Assembly (NCBI RefSeq): GCF_034422975.1
Contig: NZ_CP139873.1
Location: 2,356,001-2,420,000, forward strand
Source: Idiomarina sp. PL1-037
GTDB lineage: Bacteria > Pseudomonadota > Gammaproteobacteria > Enterobacterales > Alteromonadaceae
DNA length: 64,000 nt
Direction: 5' to 3'
Both the position numbers and the translations under genes were made by a program. Positions 17,023 to 25,579 of this stretch are shown here, piece after piece. The notes beneath the pieces were generated by a model, which was given only the letters and a program-made list of their open reading frames with translations, was not told the DNA's origin and ran no database searches. How positions within the stretch are numbered: the first letter of the stretch is position 1; the number at the start of each line of letters is the position of its first letter.

Positions 17023-18517
17023 CAACTTGTCGATCTTCACGTAGTTCAGCTGACTTTGATTCAAGCCATTCATTCAGATCATTTGTATAAGCAGACCACT
17101 CATCTGTCGTTGCAACCAAATCAATGATTTTTGAAAGACCAGTTTCCCGCTCCCAGCCCAACCTATGTATTATGTCATTTACATATTTATGATCTTCATC
17201 AACAACAACTATTTCCTTCGCCGCTTCAATAATCTCGTTTTTTTCTTCATCTTCTGTCTCATCAATAGCAATGATTAGAGAGTGAAGATATTTCTCAGGC
17301 TTGGTATCTACAGGTAGGGTAAACTGTTTAATTGCTGACAGCGCAGTTTCTCGTGCTATAACAACATTCTCATCGTGCCCAGTCAGCACTCTATTAATTA
17401 ATGTTCTTTTTTCATCATCAGTTCGATACACATCACCATCTAATATGAAGAGAGAGTTTTTACACGGCTCACCACCAAGTAATAGCCCACCAACAGCTGT
17501 AAAACAATTTACAGCGGCTCCATACCTGCTTGTAGTGACATATTTAGCAAGCCTAAGCCGAGAAGCAACTTTTTTTACTATAGTTGAGGCCAAGTCGTCC
17601 TCGACAAAAACCTCTATAGGACGGGGCTGTACACCTGTTAATCTATTTATGGCGTCGGGCTTCGACTCATTGAAACATAGGGTTTTCCCAGGCCGACAAA
17701 CTATATGTCTAATGTTGATTTTATTTTCAAGCTCTAAAACACTCTCTCTGTGTGTTGTAAATATTACTTGTAAATTTTTATCTGCAGCTCTTTCAAGAAT
17801 AACTTCGATCAGTTTTTTCATTGCTTGGTCATGGAGAAGTAGATCAAGTTCATCAATGAGAATCAGTGAGTACTTTTTTGCTCTAAAGACTTTTTCGAGT
17901 ATGTAGAACACTTTTTGTTCACCCGCGCTCATACTCAATGCAGAGTAACGAAGTCCATCCACCTCTACACCAATAAACTCCTTGCCGGAAGCTTCATGAA
18001 CATGATAGCTGGCATATCTTCTATTCAGAACGATAGATGCTTTTTCTAAAATAGTATTTATTACTTCTTCATTTACAACTTGAGTAGAGTAGTTAATCTT
18101 TGCCTGCTTTTTCTCTGCCTCAATCATTGGTACACACTTGTCAATTCCAATATAGAATACATCCCTAACGGGCCTGTTCGCGTATCTTGGAGTCCACCGA
18201 ACTTGAGTCTTTTTATATTCCCTTGTGACGTTATTATGTTCGTTTTGACCGTCCCTATAGCTGTGTACGATACTCATCTCACTGCCATTCCATAGCGCAT
18301 CAGTGTTTGGCAAAAAAAACCAACTAAACTTATAGTTCTCACCTTCTTGACTTGGTGAAAATGCGCATGCTAAAGCGTGTAATATCGTGGATTTTCCATT
18401 GCCATTTGGGCCAAGAATCGCAGTTATTGGTGAAGAATCAAAAGAAATTTCTAGGTCGATAAGGTTCTTTAAGTTTTGAACTTTCATCGAATGTATTACT
18501 TGCTGTGAGACTGTCAT
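17018..18517 (-). CDS. OLD-like AAA/ABC ATPase with C-terminal TOPRIM-like region (cassette gene)
   Basis: The 499-residue protein has Walker A GPNGNGKS (36-43), an ABC-type signature region SMSAGEQKVFYIL (about 210), Walker B LILIDELDLLLH (about 235) and an H-loop TTHRES. The C-terminal half contains IEVFVEDDLASTIV (about 315) followed by FILDGDVYR (about 370), matching the acidic Glu ... DxD layout of the TOPRIM nuclease domain in OLD-family proteins. Known: OLD-type proteins are ATP-controlled nucleases, many acting in phage defence (for example in Gabija). No UvrD-like GajB partner is present, so it would act alone or with an unlinked partner. It starts about 50 bases after the preceding attC and its stop overlaps the next one. 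Confidence 0.75.
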   Translation of the reverse strand: MTVSQQVIHSMKVQNLKNLIDLEISFDSSPITAILGPNGNGKSTILHALACAFSPSQEGENYKFSWFFLPNTDALWNGSEMSIVHSYRDGQNEHNNVTREYKKTQVRWTPRYANRPVRDVFYIGIDKCVPMIEAEKKQAKINYSTQVVNEEVINTILEKASIVLNRRYASYHVHEASGKEFIGVEVDGLRYSALSMSAGEQKVFYILEKVFRAKKYSLILIDELDLLLHDQAMKKLIEVILERAADKNLQVIFTTHRESVLELENKINIRHIVCRPGKTLCFNESKPDAINRLTGVQPRPIEVFVEDDLASTIVKKVASRLRLAKYVTTSRYGAAVNCFTAVGGLLLGGEPCKNSLFILDGDVYRTDDEKRTLINRVLTGHDENVVIARETALSAIKQFTLPVDTKPEKYLHSLIIAIDETEDEEKNEIIEAAKEIVVVDEDHKYVNDIIHRLGWERETGLSKIIDLVATTDEWSAYTNDLNEWLESKSAELREDRQVA

Positions 18518-18564
18518 ATCAAATTTTCTTATTTATCCCATACGGTCTGTATTAATGCCTCTTG

Positions 18565-18632
18565 CATAACGCTTTACTTTGCGGCGCGCCGGATCGCCAG
18601 CGGAGTGCGTCCGACAACAGCCACTTGTTATG
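18565..18632 (-). other. attC-like site after the HEPN-motif cassette
   Basis: On the minus strand it runs from CATAACAAGTGG to GCGTTATG. The outer CATAAC/GTTATG pair and the inner CTGTTG-CGG-CGC and GCG-CCG-CAA arms pair with single unpaired bases on one side, as in folded bottom-strand attC sites. The stop TAA of the gene at 18628 lies in the left core. Confidence 0.75.
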
Positions 18633-19263
18633 ACCGTCCATGCATAAGCGCATAGTACTGTTGGTCAAATAATGTGATTTTTTCCGATACCCACCTGATA
18701 ACAGATTTTTCTGAGAGAAGATCTGTAACCCAGCTGGAGCAGTCGTCTTCGACCCATGTAGCTTTACTTTTAACACCTAGCTGCTGCATAAGACCGGCTA
18801 TTCTTCTTGATGGAGCTTCGTCTTTACCAAGTAGCTCCCCCTTAAAATGTACAAGCTCGTTTCGCAATGATGAGATGGTTTCAAAGGACTGAAACGGCTC
18901 TTCACCAGAGTTCCAACGACAGCCGCCGGTGAGTGCGGCTACTTGATTCCATTTTTGAGGAACCGAATAGCGTCGCTCGCCTTCCTTAACCTCATCCCAG
19001 CGCTTTCGCTCATCCGGGTCCTCATCGAAACAAATCCTCGCTATCGCAACCTCTTCATTTAGCTTGGCCTCCATGAAACACACGGCATTCACGATGCAAG
19101 ATGTGGTGTAAATCATAACCTCTTGCCCATCTTCGGTCTCTTCGGCTAAATCAGAGAACTTTCGACAGCCCGCCAAAAATTCAACCGAAAACGGATGCAT
19201 TGCCGCCCTAATTGGTCGGCCTGCACAGGTATCTTCGCTACTGTCGTCTACTTGTTCAGCCAT
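18628..19263 (-). CDS. Uncharacterised cassette protein with HEPN-type RNxxxH motif
   Basis: The 211-residue, acidic, mostly helical protein contains SLRNELVHFKGEL (about 133-145), which fits the R-[N/x]-x-x-x-H active-site motif of HEPN RNases. The rest has no motif I know. HEPN proteins often cleave RNA in toxin-antitoxin or abortive-infection systems. Here there is no obvious antitoxin, so it may be a self-contained defence gene or not a nuclease at all. It starts about 14 bases after the attC junction of the preceding cassette, and its stop lies in its own attC, so it occupies the cassette fully. Confidence 0.55.
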   Translation of the reverse strand: MAEQVDDSSEDTCAGRPIRAAMHPFSVEFLAGCRKFSDLAEETEDGQEVMIYTTSCIVNAVCFMEAKLNEEVAIARICFDEDPDERKRWDEVKEGERRYSVPQKWNQVAALTGGCRWNSGEEPFQSFETISSLRNELVHFKGELLGKDEAPSRRIAGLMQQLGVKSKATWVEDDCSSWVTDLLSEKSVIRWVSEKITLFDQQYYALMHGRS

Positions 19264-19276
19264 TGGATACTTTCGC

Positions 19277-19328
19277 CATAACGCCGCGCTCTGCGGAAAA
19301 TTTGTCTGACAGCAGCGCTTTGTTATAT
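19277..19328 (-). other. Short attC-like site after the CBASS cassette
   Basis: On the minus strand it runs from TATAACAAAGCGCTGCTG to GAGCGCGGCGTTATG: ATAAC pairs with GTTAT, and AGCGC with GCGCT. The centre is short (about 52 bases in all), within the attC size range. The stop of the S-4TM gene is seven bases before it, and the next cassette gene starts 14 bases after it. Confidence 0.7.
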
Positions 19329-19334
19329 GCAGGT

Positions 19335-20153
19335 CTATCGTTCAGCACGTTCTCTCCAAAGAGCATTTAGCCTGTCCTTGTTTTTTAGGTATATTTTCGA
19401 AGGAGTGACAGGGGTTCCCTCGATAATCGAATTGTAATCGCACATATATATAAGTATGTCCTCTTTTATATTTCCGCTCTGAATAATACTATTGAGCCTC
19501 TCCTCTATGGAGTCGACTGCATTGGATGAAGAGGTCAACTTTATTGACTTAGAAAAAAGACTGCCCGTGATTAACCACATTAATACGAGGCACAATATCT
19601 GACCAACAGTTTTACCAAGCTCAGAAGAATCAAAAAACGTTATTAAAAAGAGGGAAAAAACCGATATTGCTAACACGCAAGCAAAAATGAGCCATGTTTT
19701 CTTGGCATACTCTCTAAGAAGAAATTTCGACCAAAATGCACTCTCTTCTATAATCTCGGCTAATTTTTGATTTCCATATTCCGAATCTGATTTGAAATAC
19801 TCTTCATCTTCCCATTGTTTTGCACTATTACTGCTTGCTTTGAAACACAACATTAAATCACTGTAGGACTTGGCACTTAACTGTATGCCTAAGCCATTTC
19901 TGATGACAATTGCCCGCCGTGCACGCTCCGCAGTGCTATGAGAGGTTTTCGATTCCTCGGAAATATATAACCAAGCGAGAGCTAGTAAGATGCTCACAAT
20001 CGATAGGGAATGAACAATATTAATTTCTTGAATCACTATGCATAAAATCGACACAAGAACAATGATAACCTGAACCCTACCCGCCCAGATTTGAAGCTTT
20101 TCAGCTCTTTGAAATTCAGACCTTTGTAGTCCTAGTAATTTAATATCATCCAT
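19335..20153 (-). CDS. S-4TM/SLATT-type putative pore-forming effector of CBASS
   Basis: I chose the ATG at 20153, which overlaps the stop of the CD-NTase gene (ATGGATGA); a TTG at 20174 is the alternative. The 272-residue product has two pairs of membrane helices: about 24-41 and 46-64 near the N-terminus, and about 157-175 and 183-200 after a soluble helical region. This matches the S-4TM/SLATT family of predicted pore-forming effectors linked to nucleotide second messengers. Inferred role: on phage infection, the nucleotide made by the adjacent CD-NTase opens it, damaging the membrane and stopping phage spread. Tight overlap with the CD-NTase and residence in one cassette support a two-gene system. 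Confidence 0.75.
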   Translation of the reverse strand: MDDIKLLGLQRSEFQRAEKLQIWAGRVQVIIVLVSILCIVIQEINIVHSLSIVSILLALAWLYISEESKTSHSTAERARRAIVIRNGLGIQLSAKSYSDLMLCFKASSNSAKQWEDEEYFKSDSEYGNQKLAEIIEESAFWSKFLLREYAKKTWLIFACVLAISVFSLFLITFFDSSELGKTVGQILCLVLMWLITGSLFSKSIKLTSSSNAVDSIEERLNSIIQSGNIKEDILIYMCDYNSIIEGTPVTPSKIYLKNKDRLNALWRERAER

Positions 20154-21009
20154 AAGCAGGGAACTTGTCTCCAAATATTTGGCGCCATATAGCTATTGCA
20201 CCTTCGTGGTCATTGTCATCACCATAAGTCTTAGCCCAGGCAGACCTAGCTTTGTCTCGTGCGGTTTCTAGCCGCTTTTTGGCTTCAGATCTTGTCAAAT
20301 AGGTTAAATAGTCATCGGCAAAGGCGCCTTCATACCAAAGGGGGCTATCTACTAGATTAGCCGCCTCTTCAAAAAATTTAAAAATGTCCCATGGAATATC
20401 ATTCATCGAAGAATCAAATATCCTTAAGGCCATTGCCTCAATATGATAAGACTGCAAATAAGAACTGTGCGTCCGATTCCAATGCTTGATCATGGTAATA
20501 GATTTTCTGAAATTTGAGCCGCACGTTCCTGCCCTCGATGTCATGTTGGCTGTATGATTCTTTGGCTTGCTTGTAATCCATTGCTCTGTGTTCATATCAG
20601 GTATGGAATATGAAGTAACAATCCCGTCATCATTAACAACTCGACTACACGGCACTATGTCAACGTTAGGCCAAGTCTTGTAATAGAGAGTTACCGCCTG
20701 CCCATTCTTTCTGACATTAGTTCTATATTCAGATAGCGTATCTCTTACTTCTTGCAACACTTCAGAAGGTTTTTTGCCCTTGATATGCTTCGTATAATGG
20801 AGCGCTACCATTACATCCAAATCAGCATGATCTTTTAAAGCTGTAAACCGAGGGATGGAGCCAGACGAAAAAGACTCTACAACATGAAGCTTCTTCTTTA
20901 GCGTGCTTACAATATCATCTCTACGGCGATTAGCTGTATCTCTGTGATCGCCAGATAGATTTATATTTTTATAAAAAGTGTCAAATGAGACTGCAACAGT
21001 GTACGGCAC
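20146..21009 (-). CDS. CD-NTase (SMODS nucleotidyltransferase) of a two-gene CBASS
   Basis: The 287-residue protein has the polymerase-beta-type nucleotidyltransferase core: FSSGS (Gly50-Ser51), the metal-binding pair in HADLDVMV (Asp63, Asp65) and the third acid in NVDIVPC (Asp117). The alpha-helical C-terminal part (about 165-287) matches OAS-like/SMODS enzymes. All catalytic acids are present, so it should make a cyclic or linear oligonucleotide signal; the product cannot be predicted reliably. It is followed by the S-4TM effector with overlapping ends. No Cap2/Cap3 ancillary genes are present, so this is a minimal (type I) CBASS. It starts 20-odd bases after the preceding attC. Confidence 0.85.
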   Translation of the reverse strand: MPYTVAVSFDTFYKNINLSGDHRDTANRRRDDIVSTLKKKLHVVESFSSGSIPRFTALKDHADLDVMVALHYTKHIKGKKPSEVLQEVRDTLSEYRTNVRKNGQAVTLYYKTWPNVDIVPCSRVVNDDGIVTSYSIPDMNTEQWITSKPKNHTANMTSRAGTCGSNFRKSITMIKHWNRTHSSYLQSYHIEAMALRIFDSSMNDIPWDIFKFFEEAANLVDSPLWYEGAFADDYLTYLTRSEAKKRLETARDKARSAWAKTYGDDNDHEGAIAIWRQIFGDKFPAYG

Positions 21010-21031
21010 TCTTTATTCCTTTCTTGAAAAT

Positions 21032-21100
21032 ATAACGCCCGCATTTGCGGCTGGTTTGGAGCGCAGCGGAAAACCAGTCCGACAACATGCGCTTGTTATG
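21032..21100 (-). other. attC-like site after the PIN-like cassette (best preserved)
   Basis: On the minus strand it runs from CATAACAAGCGCATGTTG to GCCGCAAATGCGGGCGTTAT. The outer ATAAC/GTTAT and GCGCAT/ATGCGG arms and the inner TTG-CGG-CTGGTTT and AAACCAG-CCG-CAA arms pair, with single unpaired bases on one strand only, which is the recombination signature of attC. The central loop is about 13 bases. The stop codon of the upstream gene (21096-21098) is in the left core. Confidence 0.8.
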
Positions 21101-22073
21101 TTTTGCTTACGCCAAGGCTAAGCTGGTACCCTTTTTGATACTCAAAATGCAAAGCATTGGTAACATTATTCAGGTGCGAAAATATACACGATGACTTGTT
21201 AATTATTCCTCTATCAGCGGAAACTAAGGCATTACAATAAGATGCCATTCCAGCGTGCTGCCCATCTGACATTATATTCTTGATCTTGTCCCTTTTCGCG
21301 AGACCTTTGTCGGGGCTTATTCCTAACATATTGAGCACAATATATGCCCCTGATATTGCACTGTGCTGAGTATGCTGAACTCCCTCAATACCCGGAATTG
21401 GCTCAAAGCCAAAGAACTGATTTTTTGTGACATTTGGTATTGAAGGTGAAATTAAATCCCAAACTTCATCAATTGCTGATTCAGACCTCTCGATAGCTTT
21501 CCGATTTTCGCTTGTAACGCCTAACGCGCTTCTTGTTTTATCAATTGGCATCCTGTTCTTTAGGTGCTTTTCAATTGTGACTTCCATTTCATTCGACACT
21601 TTAGATGCTTTCTCGACTAGATCTTCGCGCCTTTCATCAGGAATAATACTAGTTATTCGTTCTATTTCATTTCGCATTTGCTCTGGCGTTTCACTTAGCT
21701 CTTTAAAGTTGTCTGCTCCAAAAGAGCGTATGAGGTGCTCCACCATGTGATCTGCCGCCCCCTCATAACCAGAAATTGCCTCTAAGTGTTGCTCATACCT
21801 CGAATAAGGATCTATATAATCCCTTATTACAATATTACCTTCAGATTGAAAGTCTTGATTCAGAACATCACAAATCTCGACTGCTTTCAGCAATTTCATT
21901 CCTTCGAGTGAATCTTGGTTTCCATTCCGGTGAATTTCATCAAGGTGGACATGAGAATAAACCCACTCGAATCTTTCTGGTTCCAGAATAGAAATGTCTC
22001 CACAAGCCAAGTACCGGAATACATTCATATCTGCATAAATTATTGGCTTATCCGAAACTAAATATGAGTTCAT
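21096..22073 (-). CDS. PIN-like domain protein (first cassette gene)
   Basis: I chose the ATG at 22073 (325 residues), about 30 bases after a GTTATG junction at 22102-22107; the frame stays open to 22130 across that junction. The N-terminus, KPIIYADMNVFRYLACGD, resembles the first acidic motif of PIN nucleases (hhhDxNVhhhh). Near the C-terminus, NALVSADRGIINKSSCIFSHL resembles a later PIN acid motif. The middle is helical with many acids. A PIN-like nuclease is therefore likely but not proven. The partner (antitoxin) is not visible. As a cassette gene it would have been captured independently of its neighbours. Confidence 0.55.
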   Translation of the reverse strand: MNSYLVSDKPIIYADMNVFRYLACGDISILEPERFEWVYSHVHLDEIHRNGNQDSLEGMKLLKAVEICDVLNQDFQSEGNIVIRDYIDPYSRYEQHLEAISGYEGAADHMVEHLIRSFGADNFKELSETPEQMRNEIERITSIIPDERREDLVEKASKVSNEMEVTIEKHLKNRMPIDKTRSALGVTSENRKAIERSESAIDEVWDLISPSIPNVTKNQFFGFEPIPGIEGVQHTQHSAISGAYIVLNMLGISPDKGLAKRDKIKNIMSDGQHAGMASYCNALVSADRGIINKSSCIFSHLNNVTNALHFEYQKGYQLSLGVSKT

Positions 22074-22107
22074 CCAAGAATCTCGGTTAATTGAAAAGAA
22101 ACATAAC

Positions 22108-22501
22108 ATTTGTATATTGTGCGTGCGCATTTAGAAACTCGTCCAATTAATAGTTTTCGGTTCTTAACTTACTGATCAATTAGGCATTCCTGACTTGAAA
22201 GGCTCCGAGTTAGCAAAGGCAATATGAGCATGCTCAATTACATTCTAATGTGCGCACAATATCTAACTTTAAGTTTTCGTTATGTCATTGACAGTAAACG
22301 ACTAAAACACACAAAACAATAACAAAACGTGAACTATTGCTGAGATAAATGTGCCGTGTTTGGTTCGCGCCACCCAGACTCATTAATAACAGCGAGGCTA
22401 GTTACTCGTTGAATTAGTCCAAAAAGTCGGATGGTCCGTTCCGCCCTCATAGCAGACCTTACATTATCGCCTAAGAATCAATTTGCCGGACTCAACGAAA
22501 T
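22108..22501. other. Gene-free stretch upstream of the cassette array
   Basis: About 390 bases between the first cassette junction and the DUF4041 gene. I looked for intI, attI and a further attC here and found none I can support. It may hold the promoter that drives the array. Confidence 0.4.
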
Positions 22502-23746
22502 TTAACCAACCGCTACTGGTGTTGCCTCAATCTCATGGGACTCAATTTGCTTTAACGCTTCGTTAGCATCGATATAGAAGAATTCTTTGCGTTTATTGAT
22601 GAGATTAACCCGCTTGTCGTCAAACACTTTATGAACGTCAGACTCTAATCTTGGTGCGTCCTCACAATAGAAGAAACCATGCACATCGAAAGTGTCTGGT
22701 ACTGAAGCATCCCCCAATTCGCGGACTCGCTCATTCGGGTCGGCACGACGGGTCATTCCGACCTTCACAACCCCCTCACCGAATGAATTAACGTTCGTTA
22801 TAACATAAACAAAACCAGCTCTGGTTTGCTGCGCCATCGATACCGCTCTTTGCTCACGACTTTTTAGCTCCTCAAGCTCTTTCTGATGAATTTCCAGCTC
22901 TTGCCGTTGTGCCTCGGTCATACCGTCTAACTTAGCCAGCTCTTTTGCGACAAGCTTTTCCATGCGCTCTCTGTCTTTTTTGGCCTTCTCAGCTGCCGCC
23001 TTTATCTTTTGCTCTTCTCGCTCAGCTTCACGCTCTAAACGGCGTTCTTCGCGCTCTTCTTCCTTCTTCAAGGTCTTTAGCTCGGATATTTCGAAACTCA
23101 AATTAAGCTCTTTAAGGCGAAGCTCTAGATATTTTTTGTCTATGAATGTTTTAATCAATTGCCCGCGGTCATTAATCTCTTTGAACGCTCGTCTCACTCG
23201 TTCATTCAGCCGTCCGATATTATTCCAATTAGCCAACGCAATGGCTGATTTCACCTCATTATCAAAACACCTTAGCCGCAGCCGTATCTCACGATTAAAA
23301 AGCGTCTTAACACCGGCCTTGCGACCATTTATGGTTATGTTATCCCCCATGTAGCAAACACACGCGCGTTTGGCTTTCACCATCGCTTTTATCGAGTCTT
23401 TCACACTTGATAGCTGGCTCTGTAAGTCGTCAATATCGTCCGTGCTATGCGTTACTTGTATTAGCGAGTCATCAACCGTACCTGCGCCAATGTCATATTG
23501 CGCTATTACTCGGCGGTTTGACTCTAACTCTTGCTTTCGGCGGGCATACTGTGTTTGTAAATCTCGGTATTCGCGCTCAACCTCATCAAGCTCAGCCTGA
23601 CCTTTATCAACCTCAGAAAAGACCGCAGACAGCCGCTCATAGTCTTTCGCAACCGATGCCGCCCGACGATGAGCTTTAATCACAAAATAGGCACTTAAAC
23701 CAAGTGCCAGTATGGTGACACCCCAAATAATTAGCGCTGTCATCAT
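22502..23746 (-). CDS. DUF4041/T5orf172 (GIY-YIG-related) membrane-anchored protein
   Basis: The 414-residue protein starts with a membrane helix (about 3-23). A DUF4041-like helical region follows (about 30-210), then a highly charged coiled coil rich in Glu/Arg (about 225-305) and a C-terminal T5orf172/Mug113 domain with AGFVYVITN, GEGVVKVGMTRR and RVRELGDASVP (about 315-400). T5orf172 belongs to the GIY-YIG nuclease superfamily; the YVI...VKVGMT pattern is its core. The start has a strong ribosome site (GGAGG) and overlaps the stop of the paralogous gene upstream (ATGA). Function is unknown. Related genes are common on phages and islands. Confidence 0.8.
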   Translation of the reverse strand: MMTALIIWGVTILALGLSAYFVIKAHRRAASVAKDYERLSAVFSEVDKGQAELDEVEREYRDLQTQYARRKQELESNRRVIAQYDIGAGTVDDSLIQVTHSTDDIDDLQSQLSSVKDSIKAMVKAKRACVCYMGDNITINGRKAGVKTLFNREIRLRLRCFDNEVKSAIALANWNNIGRLNERVRRAFKEINDRGQLIKTFIDKKYLELRLKELNLSFEISELKTLKKEEEREERRLEREAEREEQKIKAAAEKAKKDRERMEKLVAKELAKLDGMTEAQRQELEIHQKELEELKSREQRAVSMAQQTRAGFVYVITNVNSFGEGVVKVGMTRRADPNERVRELGDASVPDTFDVHGFFYCEDAPRLESDVHKVFDDKRVNLINKRKEFFYIDANEALKQIESHEIEATPVAVG

Positions 23747-25082
23747 ATTGCCTCCGGTAAAGCTGAGTCTTCACGTTCTTTACGTGCACGCTTAGCTTGC
23801 TTCATAGCGTTTCGCATCAACTCCGACTCATGGTATTCCTTAGCCTCTGCTGTCAGGTACCAGTCCGTATCAATTCCCTTTTCCTCTATGACTGCTCGCA
23901 CCACTTCCGGTGACACCCGGAAAAACTCTTTACGGAAATTCTCCGTGTTTACCCGTTGGTCATTAAAGACATCATGTAATGTCTTTTCTAATGCTGGAGC
24001 ATCCTCAACAAAAGCCAGCGCATGAACGTCAAATCGGAACGGCACTGATGCATCTCCAAGCTCTCTCACCCTATCCATTGGCTCTAAACGTCGCGTCATA
24101 CCAATCTTAACCACACCTTCACCAAAGCTACCTTCATTTGATATGACATAGATATAACCGGCTCGCGTGATCTGCGCTTGTGACATCGCCCGAGTTTGCT
24201 TTTCTTCTAACCGCGCTTTCTCCGCCTTGATATCTTCAATCATCCGCTCTAGTCGTGCCCGCTCAGCGCCAGCCAGTTCCTCTGCTTTTTTCTGCGCTTT
24301 AAGTAACTCACTATCCCGTGATGCAATCTCTTCAGACAATTCCTCAGAATCATCCCCCGAACTTTGCTGAGAGCGCAATAATTCTCTCTGCCGCTTACGC
24401 TCCTGCTTCAGCTCTTCACGATGCTCAAGCTCTGCATGCCAGCACCTAAGCTCATCTTCTTTGAGCAATGCATAACGCCGCGATACCTGAACGCCCGTTG
24501 TCTCACCGAGTTTGGAAAGCTGGTCAACCAACCGTTCAAGCTTGTCCACGGCTTTATCGAACGTCGCCGCTCGCATTTGTCGTCTTATCACTTCAAACTC
24601 TGCATTAAACGCATCGAGCAGTAACTGACGATAATCTTTTATCATCCGGTCCCCGTCCTTGCGGCTTCCCATCCAGTCCCATTGAGTAAAAGAATTAGTA
24701 GCCAAGCCCGCGCTAATACACTCAAACTGCTCTTCTCGACACTTGCGAATATTCTTTTTAACTCTTCACTATCATCGAATCGAAAAATAGGAGGCACCAA
24801 ACCCACTTCAATCCGCTTTAGTTGCGCTGTTGTGGGCTCAATGGCTTTATCAAGTTTATCCAAGTAATCCCGACCCACACGCTGCTTCTCCTCAAAGTCT
24901 GCTTTTTCCTGGCGCTGTTTAGAAAGAAGCTCATCAACTGATTGCTCCGATAACATCGACTCTCGCTGCGAGATATATTCCAGGCGTGCTCGGTATTTTT
25001 TATTTTGGGAGATACCATAAAAAACTATGATGATCGTGGCGGCAACAAGGCCTAACGGTAAGTACGCTACTATGCTATCCAT
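23743..25082 (-). pseudogene. DUF4041/T5orf172 paralogue split by a frameshift
   Basis: Two overlapping frames together rebuild one protein of about 446 residues with the same layout as the next gene: membrane helix, DUF4041 (starting VPPIFRFDDSEELKRIF), coiled coil and T5orf172 (AGYIYVISN, GEGVVKIGMTRR). The first frame (from 25082) runs out after ASVEKSS. The second frame resumes as EQFECISAGLATNSFTQWDW. The break is near 24730-24740, where minus-strand GAGAAGAGCAG would read through if one A were restored (GAGAAAGAGCAG). A TTG at 24705 could restart the second part. It is either a recent pseudogene, a phase-variable site, or a sequencing error. Confidence 0.7.
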
Positions 25083-25449
25083 CGCAACTTTGTCCCTTTA
25101 GCGGTTAATCAGGAAAGACTCTTTATAACATGGTTAAAAATTAAGCCAAGTTGAAAGTTACACGCTGTATAAGACCTTTCAACATGGCTAACAAACATTG
25201 CGTATTTTGAGTCCGTTAGTGTCTTTTTCTTCCGCTTACCATGTTGCTCTGTTAATATGCTCACATCGCTAGCCTCTCACACTTGGCAATCGGAGCCGCA
25301 ATGTCATGCTACGCGATACTTCCTAGCCACCGTCACCGGTGGCTTTTTTGTTTCTGTGTCACACGCGTCCGAGTTCTCGACCTCATAGTGGCTGTTAAAC
25401 CAACAGAAAATGCTATTCTAAGTACCTGGTTACCTGATTGGAGTATTTG
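25083..25449. other. Intergenic stretch with an outward terminator
   Basis: Apart from the terminator at 25325-25349 I see no gene here. A 50-codon frame from 25302 runs through the terminator hairpin and is not credible. The stretch should hold promoters for the minus-strand DUF4041 pair and the plus-strand small genes. A short RNA ending at the terminator is possible. Confidence 0.4.
25325..25349 (+). terminator. Intrinsic terminator
   Basis: Stem GCCACCG/CGGTGGC (25326-25332 and 25337-25343) with a four-base loop, followed by six T residues. No annotated plus-strand gene precedes it, so it either ends an unseen small RNA or insulates the downstream genes. Confidence 0.75.
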
Positions 25450-25557
25450 ATGGGCGACGAGTCATTATTAATTTGGGTAGCGGTGATGCCGGTCGTGATG
25501 CTGGGTATTCACTTGCTTGTCACCTATATTCAAAGCAAGAAGAAAGGCTCTGAGTGA
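25450..25557 (+). CDS. 35-residue single-helix membrane peptide
   Basis: The ATG at 25450 has GGAG about eight bases upstream. The product starts MGDESLLIWVAVMPVVMLGI, continues HLLVTYIQ and ends in the basic tail SKKKGSE. One hydrophobic helix of about 20 residues with a positive C-terminus fits a small inner-membrane peptide. It lies 22 bases before an Xre/ParS-type antitoxin-like gene, so it could be the toxic partner of that gene, or an unrelated small membrane protein. Confidence 0.55.
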   Translation: MGDESLLIWVAVMPVVMLGIHLLVTYIQSKKKGSE

Positions 25558-25579
25558 GCTTTCACTCTGAGGCACTCCA

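Larger units (their letters stand above)
16948..22107 (-). mobile_element. Integron-type gene-cassette array without integrase (CALIN), four cassettes
   Basis: Five genes in the same orientation form four units. Each unit starts within about 10-50 bases of a GTTATG/GTTATA/GTTAGC-type core and ends at, or within a few bases of, an attC-like site. Order of transcription: PIN-like gene, attC (21032-21100), CD-NTase plus S-4TM, attC (19277-19328), HEPN-motif gene, attC (18565-18632), OLD-like gene, attC (16948-17022). The first junction is a GTTATG at 22102-22107 (minus). No intI gene or clear attI is visible. All four cassettes have defence-type products. They could be mobilised by an integrase encoded elsewhere. 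Confidence 0.8.

Noticed and set aside
22108..22501. Possible intI remnant or attI site upstream of the cassette array
   Set aside because: I found no integrase motif and no recognisable attI; only a single GTTATG-type junction near 22102.
25302..25452. Frame of 50 codons ahead of the 35-residue peptide
   Set aside because: It runs through a clear intrinsic terminator; typical artefact of terminator sequence.
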